Shown here one piece after another: positions 10,220 through 19,466 of a stretch of 64,000 nt of DNA. The stretch comes from an uncultured Clostridia bacterium (lineage in GTDB: Bacteria; Bacillota; Clostridia; TANB77; CAG-508). The notes beneath the pieces are model-generated. The model saw only the letters and a program-made list of their open reading frames with translations, had not been told where the DNA came from and did not search any database. Numbering within the stretch: position 1 is the first letter of the stretch; every line of letters begins with the position of its first letter. A program made the translations under genes and the position numbers. The stretch lies in assembly GCA_948852945.1 (NCBI GenBank), contig CAQPBJ010000007.1, positions 16,513 to 80,512 on the forward strand, in the 5' to 3' direction.

Positions 10220-13200
10220 TTATTTTTTATTATTTTTTTGTTCGGTTTTTAAGTTGTCTTTTGCAACTGTCATTAATAATTTTAATCTATTTGTTTGGTT
10301 TGATTCACTTGCTCCAGGATCATAATCTACTGGTGTTATATTAGCATTTGGATAAGTTTCTCTAATTGTTTTTATTACACCTTTACCAACTATATGATTT
10401 GGAAGACAAGCAAATGGTTGAACGCAAACGATGTTTGGAATATTATGTTCTATATATTCTACCATTTCAGCAGTTAAGAACCAGCCTTCACCAGTTTGAT
10501 TTCCTATAGATAATATATCTTTTACTTTATTTTCTAAGTGCCAGATATCACAAGGAGGAAGATAGTTTTTCTTTGAATTTGATAGTGCAATTTTTAAATC
10601 TTTTTCGAAAATATCTATTAACTTGATGGCTACTTTAAAAATTGCAGCTTTTGTTTTATCTATTTTTAATAGTTTATTGAATGTTATTTTATGTGTAGCT
10701 ATAAATTTTATAAATCCCATAAAATCTGGTAATACTACTTCTGCGCCTTCTTTTTCTAAAACATTTGCTACAAAGTTATTTCCAAAAGGATGATATTTTA
10801 TTAATACTTCTCCAACTATACCAACTTTAGGCTTTTCAATATTATTATTTATTTCTATTTTTTCAAAATCTTCAACTATATCGTAAATGCTTTGTTTAAA
10901 TTGTTTACTATTAGATTTTTCAACTAACTTTTTACATTTTTCAAGCCATTCATTATATAGTTTTTCAGTTTCACCTTTATTTATTTCATATGCTCGATTT
11001 TTCATTAATAATTTTTGTAGTAGGTCACCATAAGTGACGCTTTTTAATAGTCTTTCTGCTAGGCCAAGTGTAATTTTGAATCCAGACATTTTTTCCATAC
11101 CAACTACATTGAATGATATAACAGGTACTTGAGAAAATCCAGCATCTTTTAGAGCTTTTCTTATAAAACCTATATAATTTGTGGCTCTACATCCACCACC
11201 TGTTTGAGACATTATTAATGCAGTTTTGTTAGGATCATACTTTCCAGATTCTAAGGCTTCTATCATTTGCCCAGTAGTTAAAATAGATGGATAACAAGCA
11301 TCATTATTTACATATTTCAATCCTGTTTCAACTGTATTTGGTGTACATTCTCTTAATAATTCTACATTGTATCCACAAGATTTAACTGCTGTTTCTATTA
11401 ATTCAAAGTGGATTGGAGCCATTTGAGGAATTAAAATAGTATAATCCTTTTTCATTTCTTTAGTAAATTCTATAGGATGAAGTTCATAATCTCCTACGGA
11501 TTTACATTCCTCACAGTTTTGTCTTTCTGACTTTTCCTTAATTTTTTTGTTCATACTAGCTAATAATGAACGTATACGTATTCTAACAGCACCTAAGTTA
11601 TTAACTTCATCAATTTTAATTAATGTGTACATGTTATCATAACTTTTTAATATTTCTTCTACTTGATCTGTTGTTACTGCGTCTACACCACAGCCAAAAG
11701 AATTTAACTGTATTAGTTCTAAGTTATCGTGTTGACCTGTAAATTCTGCAGCTGCATATAGTCTTGCATGATATACCCATTGGTCTACGACTCTAATTGG
11801 TCTTTTAGCTTCAGTTTTTTTAGAAATACTGTCTTCAGAAAGTACACATAAGCCTAAGCTTGTTATTAATGTGTCGATGCCATGATTTACTTCTGGATCT
11901 ACATGATATGGTCTACCAGCAAGTACAATGCCGCGTAGGTCATTTTTATTCATATAGTCTAATATTTCTTGACCTTTTTTATCTACATCGTTTTTAAAGT
12001 TTTGGTATTCTTCTTCAGCTTTTTTAGCAGCTTCTAATAGTTCCTTTTTTGTAAAATTATATTCTTTAAATTCATCACGCTCTAAAATGACCTGTACTAG
12101 ATTTTTTGCCTCGAAAGGTAAAAATGTATTGATGAACTTAATATTTTCGGATTTTAGGCCTTCTACGTTGTTTTTAAGTACTTCTGAATATGATATTACT
12201 ATTGGACAGTTATAATGATTGTTTGCTTTTTGATATTCTTTTCTTGAATATGGTATACAAGGATAGAATATTGTTTTAATGCCTTGTTCAAGTAAGTTCA
12301 TTATGTGTCCATGACTTAATTTAGCTGGGTAACATACAGATTCAGATGGCATTGATTCCATTCCTTTTTCATAGGTTTTTCTAGTACTTTTTTCTGAAAG
12401 AATAACTCTAAATCCTAAGTTCGTTAGGAAAGTGAACCAGAATGGATAATCCTCATACATATTTAAAACTCTAGGAATACCTATTGTTCCACGATATGCT
12501 TTTTCTTCTGCTAGAGGTTCATAGCCAAATAATCTTTCAAATTTATATTTGTATATATTTGGTAGATTCTTAGCCTCTGTAATTCCGCCACTTCCTTTTT
12601 CACAGCGATTTCCAGATATAAAAGATTTATTATCATTGAATTTATTTATAGTTAGAAGACAATTGTTTTCACATTTTCCACAACGTACTTGAGTTGTTTT
12701 AATATTCAAATTGTTTAATTCTTCTGTTTTAAGCAATGTTGAAGTGTATTCCATATCTAAGTTTGCTTCAAATTGTTCTTTAGAAAGTAAGGCAACTCCA
12801 TAGGCACCCATTAATCCAGAGATAGATGGTCTTATTACATTTTGTCCTACTAGAAGTTCAAAGCTTCTTAAAACTGCATCATTGTAGAAAGTTCCACCTT
12901 GTACAACTATATGTTTTCCAAGTGTTTTCATATCGCGGACTTTCATAACTTTTTGAATAGCATTTTTTACTACGGAGAAGGAAAGTCCAGCTGAAATATC
13001 TCCAACACTATAACCTTCTTTTTGAGCTTGTTTAATTTTAGAATTCATAAAAACTGTACATCTTGAACCTAAGTCTACAGGCGCTTTTGATTCAATTGCT
13101 GCTTTAACGAATTCTTCTATAGATAGGCCTAAACTTTTTGCGAAAGTTTCAATAAAAGAACCACATCCAGAAGAGCAGGCTTCATTTAGCATAATGTTAT

Positions 13201-14509
13201 CTATAACATCCTCTTTCATTTTTATGTATTTCATGTCTTGACCACCAATATCAATGATACTAGTGACATTTGGCATAAATTCTTTTGCAGCAGTGTAGTG
13301 AGCGATTGTTTCTATTTCATTTAAATCAACATTTAGAGCTGTTTGAATTAACTTTTCGCCATAGCCTGTTACACCTGCAAATCTTATGTTAGCTGTATTA
13401 GGTAGTTTTTCATACATTATTTTTAGCATATTTATTACGCTATTTAATGGATTACCTTCGTTGCTTTTATAGTCTGAATAAAGTAAATTTTTTTCATTAT
13501 CTATTAATACTAGTTTGGTTGTTGTTGAACCTGCGTCTATTCCAACGAAACAGTCTCCGTTATAATTTTCTAATGGTTTTGTTTTAATTTTTGCTTTATT
13601 ATGTCTTTTTTTAAATTTTTCATATTCTTCTTCTGTAGCAAAAAGTGGGCTTAATGGTTTAGTAGTGGTATCTTTTGCTACTTTTAGATCTTTAATTTTT
13701 TGTTTTAATTCTGAATTTGAAAATTCAGATGAATTTAAAGAATCTAGTGCTGCTCCTTTTGCTACTAAAAGGTGTGCATTTTCTGGAATAAGTATTTCAT
13801 CGTCTTTTAATTCTAACGTTTCTATAAAACGTTTTCTAAGTTCTGGAAGATAACTTAGTGGTCCGCCAAGAAAAGCTACTTTTCCTCTGATTGGTCTACC
13901 ACATGCTAATCCGCTTATTGTTTGATTAACAACTGCTTGAAAAATTGATGCTGCTATATCTTCTTTTCTAGAACCTTCATTTAATAGAGGTTGTACGTCA
14001 GTTTTTGCAAAAACACCACATCTTGATGCAATAGGGTAGATTACTTTATAACTTTTGGCAAGTTCGTTAAGTCCAGCTGTATCTGTATTTAAAAGAGATG
14101 CCATTTGGTCCAAAAATGCACCAGTTCCACCAGCACAAGTTCCATTCATTCTTTGTTCTATAAATTTATCAAAATATATAATTTTAGCGTCTTCACCGCC
14201 TAATTCGATAACTATATCAGTTTTAGGTAAATATTTTTCGACAGCACGTTTGCAAGATATAACTTCTTGAATAAAAGGTATTTTTAAAAAATTTGCTGCA
14301 GACATAGCCCCTGAACCAGTAAGTGCCATAGTATATGTAGCTTTAGGGTAATCTTTAGATAATTGCTCTAAAACATTACATATTGTATTTTTGGTATCTG
14401 AAAAATGTCTTGTGTAATTTGTATATATTGTTTCTTGTTTATCGTTCATTACAACAATTTTTACTGTTGTTGATCCTACATCTAATCCTACATGTAATAA
14501 TTCTGACAT
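10220..14509 (-). CDS. 2-hydroxyacyl-CoA dehydratase activase-type protein (BadF/HgdC fusion)
   Basis: A 1,429-residue member of the large acyl-CoA dehydratase activase family. Two ASKHA-fold ATPase domains lie in tandem, with GLDVGSTTVK near residue 8 and GIDAGSTTTK near 324. Each is followed by a glycine-rich cysteine motif (CAGGTGAF at 125; CSSGCGSF near 448), which in HgdC-type activators ligates a bridging [4Fe-4S] cluster. The C-terminal half is a DUF2229/HgdB-like region rich in cysteines, including CGKCENNC. The family couples ATP hydrolysis to low-potential electron transfer. No dehydratase subunits lie nearby, so the substrate is unknown. It is transcribed alone toward the gene-free region; an SD-like AAGGAG precedes the ATG. 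Family assignment is firm, function is not. Confidence 0.85.
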   Translation of the reverse strand: MSELLHVGLDVGSTTVKIVVMNDKQETIYTNYTRHFSDTKNTICNVLEQLSKDYPKATYTMALTGSGAMSAANFLKIPFIQEVISCKRAVEKYLPKTDIVIELGGEDAKIIYFDKFIEQRMNGTCAGGTGAFLDQMASLLNTDTAGLNELAKSYKVIYPIASRCGVFAKTDVQPLLNEGSRKEDIAASIFQAVVNQTISGLACGRPIRGKVAFLGGPLSYLPELRKRFIETLELKDDEILIPENAHLLVAKGAALDSLNSSEFSNSELKQKIKDLKVAKDTTTKPLSPLFATEEEYEKFKKRHNKAKIKTKPLENYNGDCFVGIDAGSTTTKLVLIDNEKNLLYSDYKSNEGNPLNSVINMLKIMYEKLPNTANIRFAGVTGYGEKLIQTALNVDLNEIETIAHYTAAKEFMPNVTSIIDIGGQDMKYIKMKEDVIDNIMLNEACSSGCGSFIETFAKSLGLSIEEFVKAAIESKAPVDLGSRCTVFMNSKIKQAQKEGYSVGDISAGLSFSVVKNAIQKVMKVRDMKTLGKHIVVQGGTFYNDAVLRSFELLVGQNVIRPSISGLMGAYGVALLSKEQFEANLDMEYTSTLLKTEELNNLNIKTTQVRCGKCENNCLLTINKFNDNKSFISGNRCEKGSGGITEAKNLPNIYKYKFERLFGYEPLAEEKAYRGTIGIPRVLNMYEDYPFWFTFLTNLGFRVILSEKSTRKTYEKGMESMPSESVCYPAKLSHGHIMNLLEQGIKTIFYPCIPYSRKEYQKANNHYNCPIVISYSEVLKNNVEGLKSENIKFINTFLPFEAKNLVQVILERDEFKEYNFTKKELLEAAKKAEEEYQNFKNDVDKKGQEILDYMNKNDLRGIVLAGRPYHVDPEVNHGIDTLITSLGLCVLSEDSISKKTEAKRPIRVVDQWVYHARLYAAAEFTGQHDNLELIQLNSFGCGVDAVTTDQVEEILKSYDNMYTLIKIDEVNNLGAVRIRIRSLLASMNKKIKEKSERQNCEECKSVGDYELHPIEFTKEMKKDYTILIPQMAPIHFELIETAVKSCGYNVELLRECTPNTVETGLKYVNNDACYPSILTTGQMIEALESGKYDPNKTALIMSQTGGGCRATNYIGFIRKALKDAGFSQVPVISFNVVGMEKMSGFKITLGLAERLLKSVTYGDLLQKLLMKNRAYEINKGETEKLYNEWLEKCKKLVEKSNSKQFKQSIYDIVEDFEKIEINNNIEKPKVGIVGEVLIKYHPFGNNFVANVLEKEGAEVVLPDFMGFIKFIATHKITFNKLLKIDKTKAAIFKVAIKLIDIFEKDLKIALSNSKKNYLPPCDIWHLENKVKDILSIGNQTGEGWFLTAEMVEYIEHNIPNIVCVQPFACLPNHIVGKGVIKTIRETYPNANITPVDYDPGASESNQTNRLKLLMTVAKDNLKTEQKNNKK

Positions 14510-14698
14510 TATTTTTCTCCTTGCTTATAATAAATCACGATTATCTTATAATGAAAAAGTTCATTTGTCAATGTATAAAAATGGCTAAAATGCCGTTTTA
14601 GATAGATATAAGGCATATTTTTTTTATTAACAAATAAAATGATTTTAAGATGAACATTTATGAATATATTGAAATGTTTTAATAAGAAAGGAGTTATT

Positions 14699-15247
14699 AT
14701 GAAAAAGAAGAAAATTGTTTATATTGTTATTTTAATTTTATTTATAATTTTAGTGGGGATAGCAATATTTAATAATGTTGAAATTAAAGATAATCAGGAG
14801 AATAATATTGTATTAGAATATACTCCAGAAGAAGAAATTAGCGATAAACAAAATAGAAATACAATAGTTACATTATATTTTGTAAATAATAAAACTGGTG
14901 AAATGGTACCAGAAGCAAGAAGCTTGGACGCTAAAGAATTACTTGAAGATCCTTATAAAAAAGTTATTAATTTTTTAATAGAGGGATCTGAAGATGAATC
15001 TTTAGAAAACACTATTCCTGAGGGAACTATATTGAATAATGTTTCATTAAAGGGTGAAGAAATAATAGTTGATTTTAATGAAACATTTATTAATGATGAT
15101 GATGTAAAGTCTGAAATTTTCGTAAATAGAGTATATTCTGTAGTAGATACGTTACTAGAATTTAAAGATATTTCTAGTGTTAAGATTCTTATTAATGGTG
15201 AAGAAGTAGATGGACTAAAAGAAAGCTTTGTTAAAAGAGAAAATTAG
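14699..15247 (+). CDS. GerMN-domain membrane-anchored protein
   Basis: About 182 residues from the ATG preceded by AAAGGAG at 14688-14694. An upstream in-frame ATG at 14660 lacks such a site. The N-terminus is KKKK followed by one hydrophobic segment (about residues 5-25), so it is membrane-anchored or lipoprotein-like. The outer part matches a GerMN domain: a TLYFVNN strand, a region around EDPYKKVINFLIEG, then IVDFNETF. GerMN domains occur in the spore germination protein GerM and in other envelope proteins. The gene stands alone, and its stop overlaps the stop of a small convergent gene by a few bases. Domain call is good; a sporulation role is inferred. Confidence 0.75.
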   Translation: MKKKKIVYIVILILFIILVGIAIFNNVEIKDNQENNIVLEYTPEEEISDKQNRNTIVTLYFVNNKTGEMVPEARSLDAKELLEDPYKKVINFLIEGSEDESLENTIPEGTILNNVSLKGEEIIVDFNETFINDDDVKSEIFVNRVYSVVDTLLEFKDISSVKILINGEEVDGLKESFVKREN

Positions 15248-15402
15248 TGTATATTTGTAGTTTTTTTATTATTATGACGTTTTAGTAATTTAAATACTGC
15301 TATAGCATCTGAAAATGAGTTATAGTTATCTAAAAAATGTTCTACTTCATATAATGATGAAATTGTATTTTTTATAAAAGAATTATTTTGTTTTTTATTC
15401 AT
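15244..15402 (-). CDS. small hypothetical protein, 52 aa
   Basis: A short frame starting with ATG at 15402 and preceded on the minus strand by GGTGATAAT, an SD site at normal spacing. The product begins MNKKQNNSFIKN, has a middle predicted helix around SSLYEVEHFLDNYNSFSD, and ends with a basic Lys/Arg/Asn-rich tail. It fills the gap between the GerMN gene (convergent, 3' ends overlapping) and the methyltransferase gene (divergent). I do not recognise the family. Confidence 0.55.
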   Translation of the reverse strand: MNKKQNNSFIKNTISSLYEVEHFLDNYNSFSDAIAVFKLLKRHNNKKTTNIH

Positions 15403-15415
15403 ATTATCACCTTTT

Positions 15416-15444
15416 TTGCATATTTTGCCTTTTTGTTATATAAT
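15416..15444 (+). promoter_or_regulatory. sigma-A-type promoter
   Basis: TTGCAT at 15416 and TATAAT at 15439 with a 17-base spacer, about 35 bases upstream of the methyltransferase start. It lies in the divergent gap with the small minus-strand gene. Confidence 0.7.
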
Positions 15445-15478
15445 ATGCTATATTTTGGATAGTGTGAAAGGTTTTGGT

Positions 15479-16234
15479 ATGATGAAGCATATTGAACTTG
15501 GAGAGAATGAAAGAATAGATGATTTAGAATATAAAGAATTGAAAATAATTCAAAAAAATGATGGATTTTGTTTTGGTATGGATAGTGTGCTAATTGCAAA
15601 TTTTGCAGAGGTGACTAAAAAAGATTCGATTGTTGCAGATTTGGGGACAGGAACAGGGATTATTAGCATTTTAATGGCTGCTAAAAGTAGTAAAATAAGC
15701 AAAATTTATGGATTTGATATACAGTCAGAAATGATAGAAATGGCTAGTCGAAGTGTCAAAATGAATGAACTAGATGACAAAATTAACTTAGAAAATATTG
15801 ATATAGTTGGAATGAGCGAAAAAAAATATAAAAAATTTTTTGATGTGGTAGTTACTAATCCACCATATAAGAAAATATCGACAGGTTTAATTAACGAAAA
15901 TGAAAAAAAGCTTATTTCGAGACATGAAATTAAATGTACACTGGAAGATGTAATTTCTGAGAGTTCTAAGATTTTGAAGGATAATGGATTATTTTATATG
16001 GTTCATCGACCAGAAAGATTAGTTGATATCATGAATCTAATGAGAAAAAATAAAATAGAACCTAAAACATTACAAATAGTGTATTCTCATATAGAAGATA
16101 AAGCAAACTTAATTTTAATTAAAGGTGTAAAATGTGGAAAACCTAGTTTACAATTATTAAAACCTTTAATTGTATATGATAAAACTAATAATTATACAGA
16201 TGAAATCTTAAAAATATATGATAAGAAAAGGTAG
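15479..16234 (+). CDS. TrmN6-like adenine-N6 methyltransferase (YabB family)
   Basis: Class I SAM-dependent methyltransferase of about 251 residues. The SAM-binding motif I is DLGTGTGI. The N6-adenine catalytic signature NPPY sits in VVTNPPYKK. The family methylates A37 in tRNA1-Val (TrmN6/YfiC) in E. coli and is called YabB in Bacillus. The start is the first of two adjacent ATGs, with AAAGG 8 bases upstream; a longer frame to 15416 would overlap the promoter. It is followed after 9 bases by rsmI, the same order as yabB-yazA-yabC in Bacillus (yazA is missing here). The RNA substrate is inferred from the family. Confidence 0.8.
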   Translation: MMKHIELGENERIDDLEYKELKIIQKNDGFCFGMDSVLIANFAEVTKKDSIVADLGTGTGIISILMAAKSSKISKIYGFDIQSEMIEMASRSVKMNELDDKINLENIDIVGMSEKKYKKFFDVVVTNPPYKKISTGLINENEKKLISRHEIKCTLEDVISESSKILKDNGLFYMVHRPERLVDIMNLMRKNKIEPKTLQIVYSHIEDKANLILIKGVKCGKPSLQLLKPLIVYDKTNNYTDEILKIYDKKR

Positions 16235-16243
16235 ATAGAGAAA

Positions 16244-17074
16244 ATGGAAGGAAAATTATATATAGTAGCAACTCCAATAGGAAATTTAGATGATATTACA
16301 TATAGAGCCGTTAAAGTTTTAAATGATGTTGATATTATAGCTGCTGAAGATACACGACATACTTTGAAATTATTGAATCATTTGAATATTTCAAAGCCTT
16401 TAATAAGTTATTATAAAGAAACTGAAAAGATAAAGGCCAAATCTATTATTAATAAAATAAAAGAGGGAAAAAATATTGCAGTAGTATCAGATGCTGGAAC
16501 ACCAGGAATTTCTGATCCAGGAGAAGAAGTTATTAAAGAAGCAATAAATGAAGGGATTTCTATTGTGCCTATTCCAGGTGCTTGTGCGGCTATTAATTCT
16601 TTAATTTGTTCAGGATTATGTACAAAACAATTTTTATTTGTAGGTTTTTTGTCAGCTAAAAAGAAAGAAAAAAGAGAAAAACTTGAAGGCTTGAAAAATT
16701 TTACGAATACAATGATTTTTTATGAAGCTCCACACAAAATAGAAGATACTTTAACTTGTATGCTTGAGATATTTGGAGATAGAAGGATTTCAATAGGTAG
16801 GGAAATTTCTAAAATGCATGAAGAATTTATTAGGGGAAGAATTTCTGAAATTCTTGACAAGTTAGAAACTAGAGGAGAAATGGTTATAGTTGTTGAAGGA
16901 GCAAATAAATCTGATGAAGAGTTGGAGAAAGAAAATAGAAATGAAATGTCTTTAGAAGAGCATTATGATTTTTATTTAAAGAAAGGTTTTGATAAAAAAG
17001 AAATTATTAAAAAGATTGCAAAAGATAGAGGACTTACTAAAAATGATATATATCAAAAATTTATAAATAAATAA
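16244..17074 (+). CDS. rsmI: 16S rRNA 2'-O-ribose C1402 methyltransferase RsmI
   Basis: A 276-residue tetrapyrrole-methylase-fold protein. The N-terminal VATPIGNLDDITYRA and central SDAGTPGISDPG are hallmark RsmI sequences, and the length is typical. It methylates the 2' hydroxyl of C1402 in the ribosomal decoding centre. It is co-transcribed with the upstream methyltransferase (9-base gap) and ends in a bidirectional terminator shared with the convergent abrB-like gene. Confidence 0.92.
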   Translation: MEGKLYIVATPIGNLDDITYRAVKVLNDVDIIAAEDTRHTLKLLNHLNISKPLISYYKETEKIKAKSIINKIKEGKNIAVVSDAGTPGISDPGEEVIKEAINEGISIVPIPGACAAINSLICSGLCTKQFLFVGFLSAKKKEKREKLEGLKNFTNTMIFYEAPHKIEDTLTCMLEIFGDRRISIGREISKMHEEFIRGRISEILDKLETRGEMVIVVEGANKSDEELEKENRNEMSLEEHYDFYLKKGFDKKEIIKKIAKDRGLTKNDIYQKFINK

Positions 17075-17078
17075 AAAA

Positions 17079-17131
17079 GTGCTAGTCATAAAACATTATT
17101 AATGCAATATGACTAGCACATTATTTTTTTT
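17079..17131. terminator. bidirectional terminator rsmI / abrB-like
   Basis: Arms GTGCTAGTCATA (17079-17090) and TATGACTAGCAC (17108-17119) with A-run and T-run flanks on either side. It lies between convergent genes. Confidence 0.85.
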
Positions 17132-17137
17132 GTGTAA

Positions 17138-17392
17138 TTATTCTGCTAAAGATTTATTGATTTCTTTTAAACAGTGAGTGCATATTAATTTACCATTGTA
17201 TCTAATAGCTGGTTTTAAGGCTCCGCAGAAAACGCATTTGTTTTGATATTTTCTAAGTACAATAGTTTGACCTTCTATAGATATTTCTATAGGATCTTTT
17301 TGGTCTATGTTAAGTTCTTTACGCATTTCTTTAGGTATAACAACTCTACCTAATTCATCTACACGTCTTATTATTCCAGTTGATAGTTTCAT
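17138..17392 (-). CDS. abrB: AbrB/SpoVT-type transition-state regulator
   Basis: 84 residues. The N-terminal swapped-hairpin DNA-binding domain is typical: GIIRRVDELGRVVIPKEMRK. The C-terminal third has two CxxC pairs (CVFCG and CTHC), as in clostridial AbrB proteins, suggesting a small zinc-binding tail. AbrB represses post-exponential and sporulation genes in Bacilli. The start follows GGGGGTAATTTT on the minus strand. Adjacency to rsmI matches the Bacillus yabC-abrB neighbourhood. Targets in this organism are unknown. Confidence 0.88.
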   Translation of the reverse strand: MKLSTGIIRRVDELGRVVIPKEMRKELNIDQKDPIEISIEGQTIVLRKYQNKCVFCGALKPAIRYNGKLICTHCLKEINKSLAE

Positions 17393-17519
17393 AAAATTAC
17401 CCCCAATATTCTAATATTCCAAAAGAATTTTTGATTATAATAGCACAAATTATTAAAAAAAACAACTACTTTTCGAATAAAAACTGTAAAAACTGAATAA
17501 TTATTTTAAAGAGGTTATT

Positions 17520-18101
17520 ATGATTAATAAGATTTGGGCTTATATGTTAATTATTGCAATTTTATTTGGATTAGTCAATGGAAAATTATATGCTATTAAT
17601 AATTCTATTTTTACAAGTTTAGAAAATACTACTGAAATGATACTTTCTATGACAAGTATAATGTGCTTTTGGTGCGGAATGATAGAGATATTAAAGAATA
17701 CTAAAATTTTAAATATTTTTTCTAAAATTTTAAATCCATTCCTTAAAATTTTTTTTAAAAATACTAGTAAAAAAGCAAAAGATGCAATATTAATAAATAT
17801 TTTTTCTAATTTATTAGGTATAGGAAATGCAGCAACACCTTCTGGAATTAAAGCAATGAAAGAAATGGAAGAAGAGTGTAGTAATGAAAAGATGAGTTAT
17901 GAGATGAATTTATTTGTTTTGATGAATACATTGTCTATTCAAATGTTTCCAACAACTATTATTAGTATAATGATTTCTTCTGGAAATATGAATGCAGGAA
18001 CTATAATATTGCCTGTTATTCTTACAAGTTTTATAACTTTTTTCATAATTATGTTTTTAGGAAAATATATTTTGAAAGAAGATGAGGAGAAAATTTCTTG
18101 A
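17520..18101 (+). CDS. spmA: spore maturation protein SpmA
   Basis: 193 residues, highly hydrophobic with several membrane segments. The conserved nucleoside-recognition-like region contains GIGNAATPSGIKAMKEM. SpmA and SpmB are required for spore core dehydration and full heat resistance in Bacillus and Clostridium. The stop codon overlaps the TTG start of spmB (TTGA), indicating translational coupling. An SD AAAGAGG precedes the ATG. Confidence 0.9.
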   Translation: MINKIWAYMLIIAILFGLVNGKLYAINNSIFTSLENTTEMILSMTSIMCFWCGMIEILKNTKILNIFSKILNPFLKIFFKNTSKKAKDAILINIFSNLLGIGNAATPSGIKAMKEMEEECSNEKMSYEMNLFVLMNTLSIQMFPTTIISIMISSGNMNAGTIILPVILTSFITFFIIMFLGKYILKEDEEKIS

Positions 18102-18607
18102 GTAATGCAGTGATTCCATTTTTGATATTAGTAATTGTTTTGTCAGGTTTATTTAGTAGACTGAAAGTTTTTGAACTCTTTACTAAAGGCGTAAAAGAAG
18201 GATTGGTTACAGTTTTTAATTTATTTCCGGTATTATTAGGGCTTTTTTTAGCTGTGACTTTGCTCAGAGCATCTGGACTGATTGGTTGTATTTCTTATTT
18301 AGTTGAACCTTTTTTATCTTTTCTTAACATTCCAAAAGAATTAGTTGGAATTATTGCTTTAAAGCCTATATCAGGTAGTGCTAGTTTGGCTATTGCTACA
18401 GATATTATAAATGAATATGACGCAAAGTCTCTTATTAGCTTTATTGCAGCGATAATTATGGGGTCTACGGAGACAATGGTTTATTCAATATCTGTGTATA
18501 GTGGAAATATAAAAAAGAAAATGTCTTATAAAGTGTTGATATTGGCATTTTTGGGAAATATTATAGCTGTTTACTTGAGTGCGTTTTTTGGAAGATTGTT
18601 TTTTTAG
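18098..18607 (+). CDS. spmB: spore maturation protein SpmB
   Basis: 169 residues with multiple membrane helices. The conserved part runs KPISGSASLAIATDII and MGSTETMVYSISVY. It starts with TTG overlapping the spmA stop. It is the partner of SpmA in spore core dehydration. A short hairpin terminator follows between this and a convergent gene. Confidence 0.9.
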   Translation: MSNAVIPFLILVIVLSGLFSRLKVFELFTKGVKEGLVTVFNLFPVLLGLFLAVTLLRASGLIGCISYLVEPFLSFLNIPKELVGIIALKPISGSASLAIATDIINEYDAKSLISFIAAIIMGSTETMVYSISVYSGNIKKKMSYKVLILAFLGNIIAVYLSAFFGRLFF

Positions 18608-18649
18608 AAAAATAACAAATATAATATTTTGGAATTGAAAACAAAACAC

Positions 18650-18670
18650 ATAGTAAATTTTACTATATTT
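18650..18670. terminator. terminator spmB / MBL gene
   Basis: ATAGTAAA T TTTACTAT followed by a T-rich run. It overlaps the last codons of the convergent gene. Confidence 0.6.
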
Positions 18671-19454
18671 TTATTAATTTACTTGGAAAATCTCTTGAAG
18701 CAACGCTTACTGAAATATCTTTTGAATTGATATTATTATTTTTAAGTTCATCAGTTACCGTTTTTAAGGCTAATTCAGGAAAGTTATTTTCTTTACTTAA
18801 GTGCCCTAACATTGCATGTTTTAAGCCATATTTTGAGGCTAATTCAGTTATTGTTTTACCAGAAGATTCATTTGACAAATGACCTATAGGACTAAGAATA
18901 CGTTGTTTTAGTTGAAATGGATATCTACTGTATTTTAAGATATCTGGATCATAATTTGCTTCTAGTAATATGAAAGAAGAATCTTTTAATTTTGAAATTA
19001 AGGTATTATCCATGTGACCAATATCAGTTGCAATGCTAATTTTCTTATCATCGTGGAAAATATTAAATCCACATGGGTTGGCAGCATCATGAGGAATGCT
19101 AAATGGAAGAATTTCTAAATCTTTTATTTTAAATTTTTTATTTATTGTAAAGATGTTTTGATTACTATCATCAATTTTTGCTTTTTGAGCTTGCATATTA
19201 TTTAGAGTCTCTAAATTGCAATATATTGGGGTATTATATTTTTTTGATATACTTCCGATATTTCTAACATGATCAGAGTGTTCGTGAGTTACTAAAATTG
19301 CATCAATATCGCTAAGTGCAACATTAAAAGACGCAAGAGCAGTCTCGATTTTTTTTTGACTTACTCCTGCATCTACTAATATTTTTGTTTCATTTGTTTC
19401 TACAAATAAACAATTTCCTGTGCTTCCACTATATAAACTACAAAAATTAAACAT
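18663..19454 (-). CDS. metallo-beta-lactamase-fold hydrolase, WalJ/YycJ-like
   Basis: 263 residues. The N-terminal SLYSGSTGNCLFVET is typical of the YycJ/WalJ group, and the metal site HEHSDH (in VTHEHSDHV) follows. Further conserved pieces are ATDIGHM and GHLSNESSG. WalJ-like proteins are possible exonuclease or beta-CASP-related hydrolases linked to the WalRK regulon and to coordinating division with replication. No WalRK genes lie here; the gene follows murA by 12 bases on the same strand, so it is probably the distal gene of that unit. Confidence 0.82.
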   Translation of the reverse strand: MFNFCSLYSGSTGNCLFVETNETKILVDAGVSQKKIETALASFNVALSDIDAILVTHEHSDHVRNIGSISKKYNTPIYCNLETLNNMQAQKAKIDDSNQNIFTINKKFKIKDLEILPFSIPHDAANPCGFNIFHDDKKISIATDIGHMDNTLISKLKDSSFILLEANYDPDILKYSRYPFQLKQRILSPIGHLSNESSGKTITELASKYGLKHAMLGHLSKENNFPELALKTVTDELKNNNINSKDISVSVASRDFPSKLIKI

Positions 19455-19466
19455 CTTTTTTCTCCA

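Noticed and set aside
13665..14601. Plus-strand open frames opposite the activase gene
   Set aside because: Antisense shadows of a long conserved gene; no SD sites or domain features.
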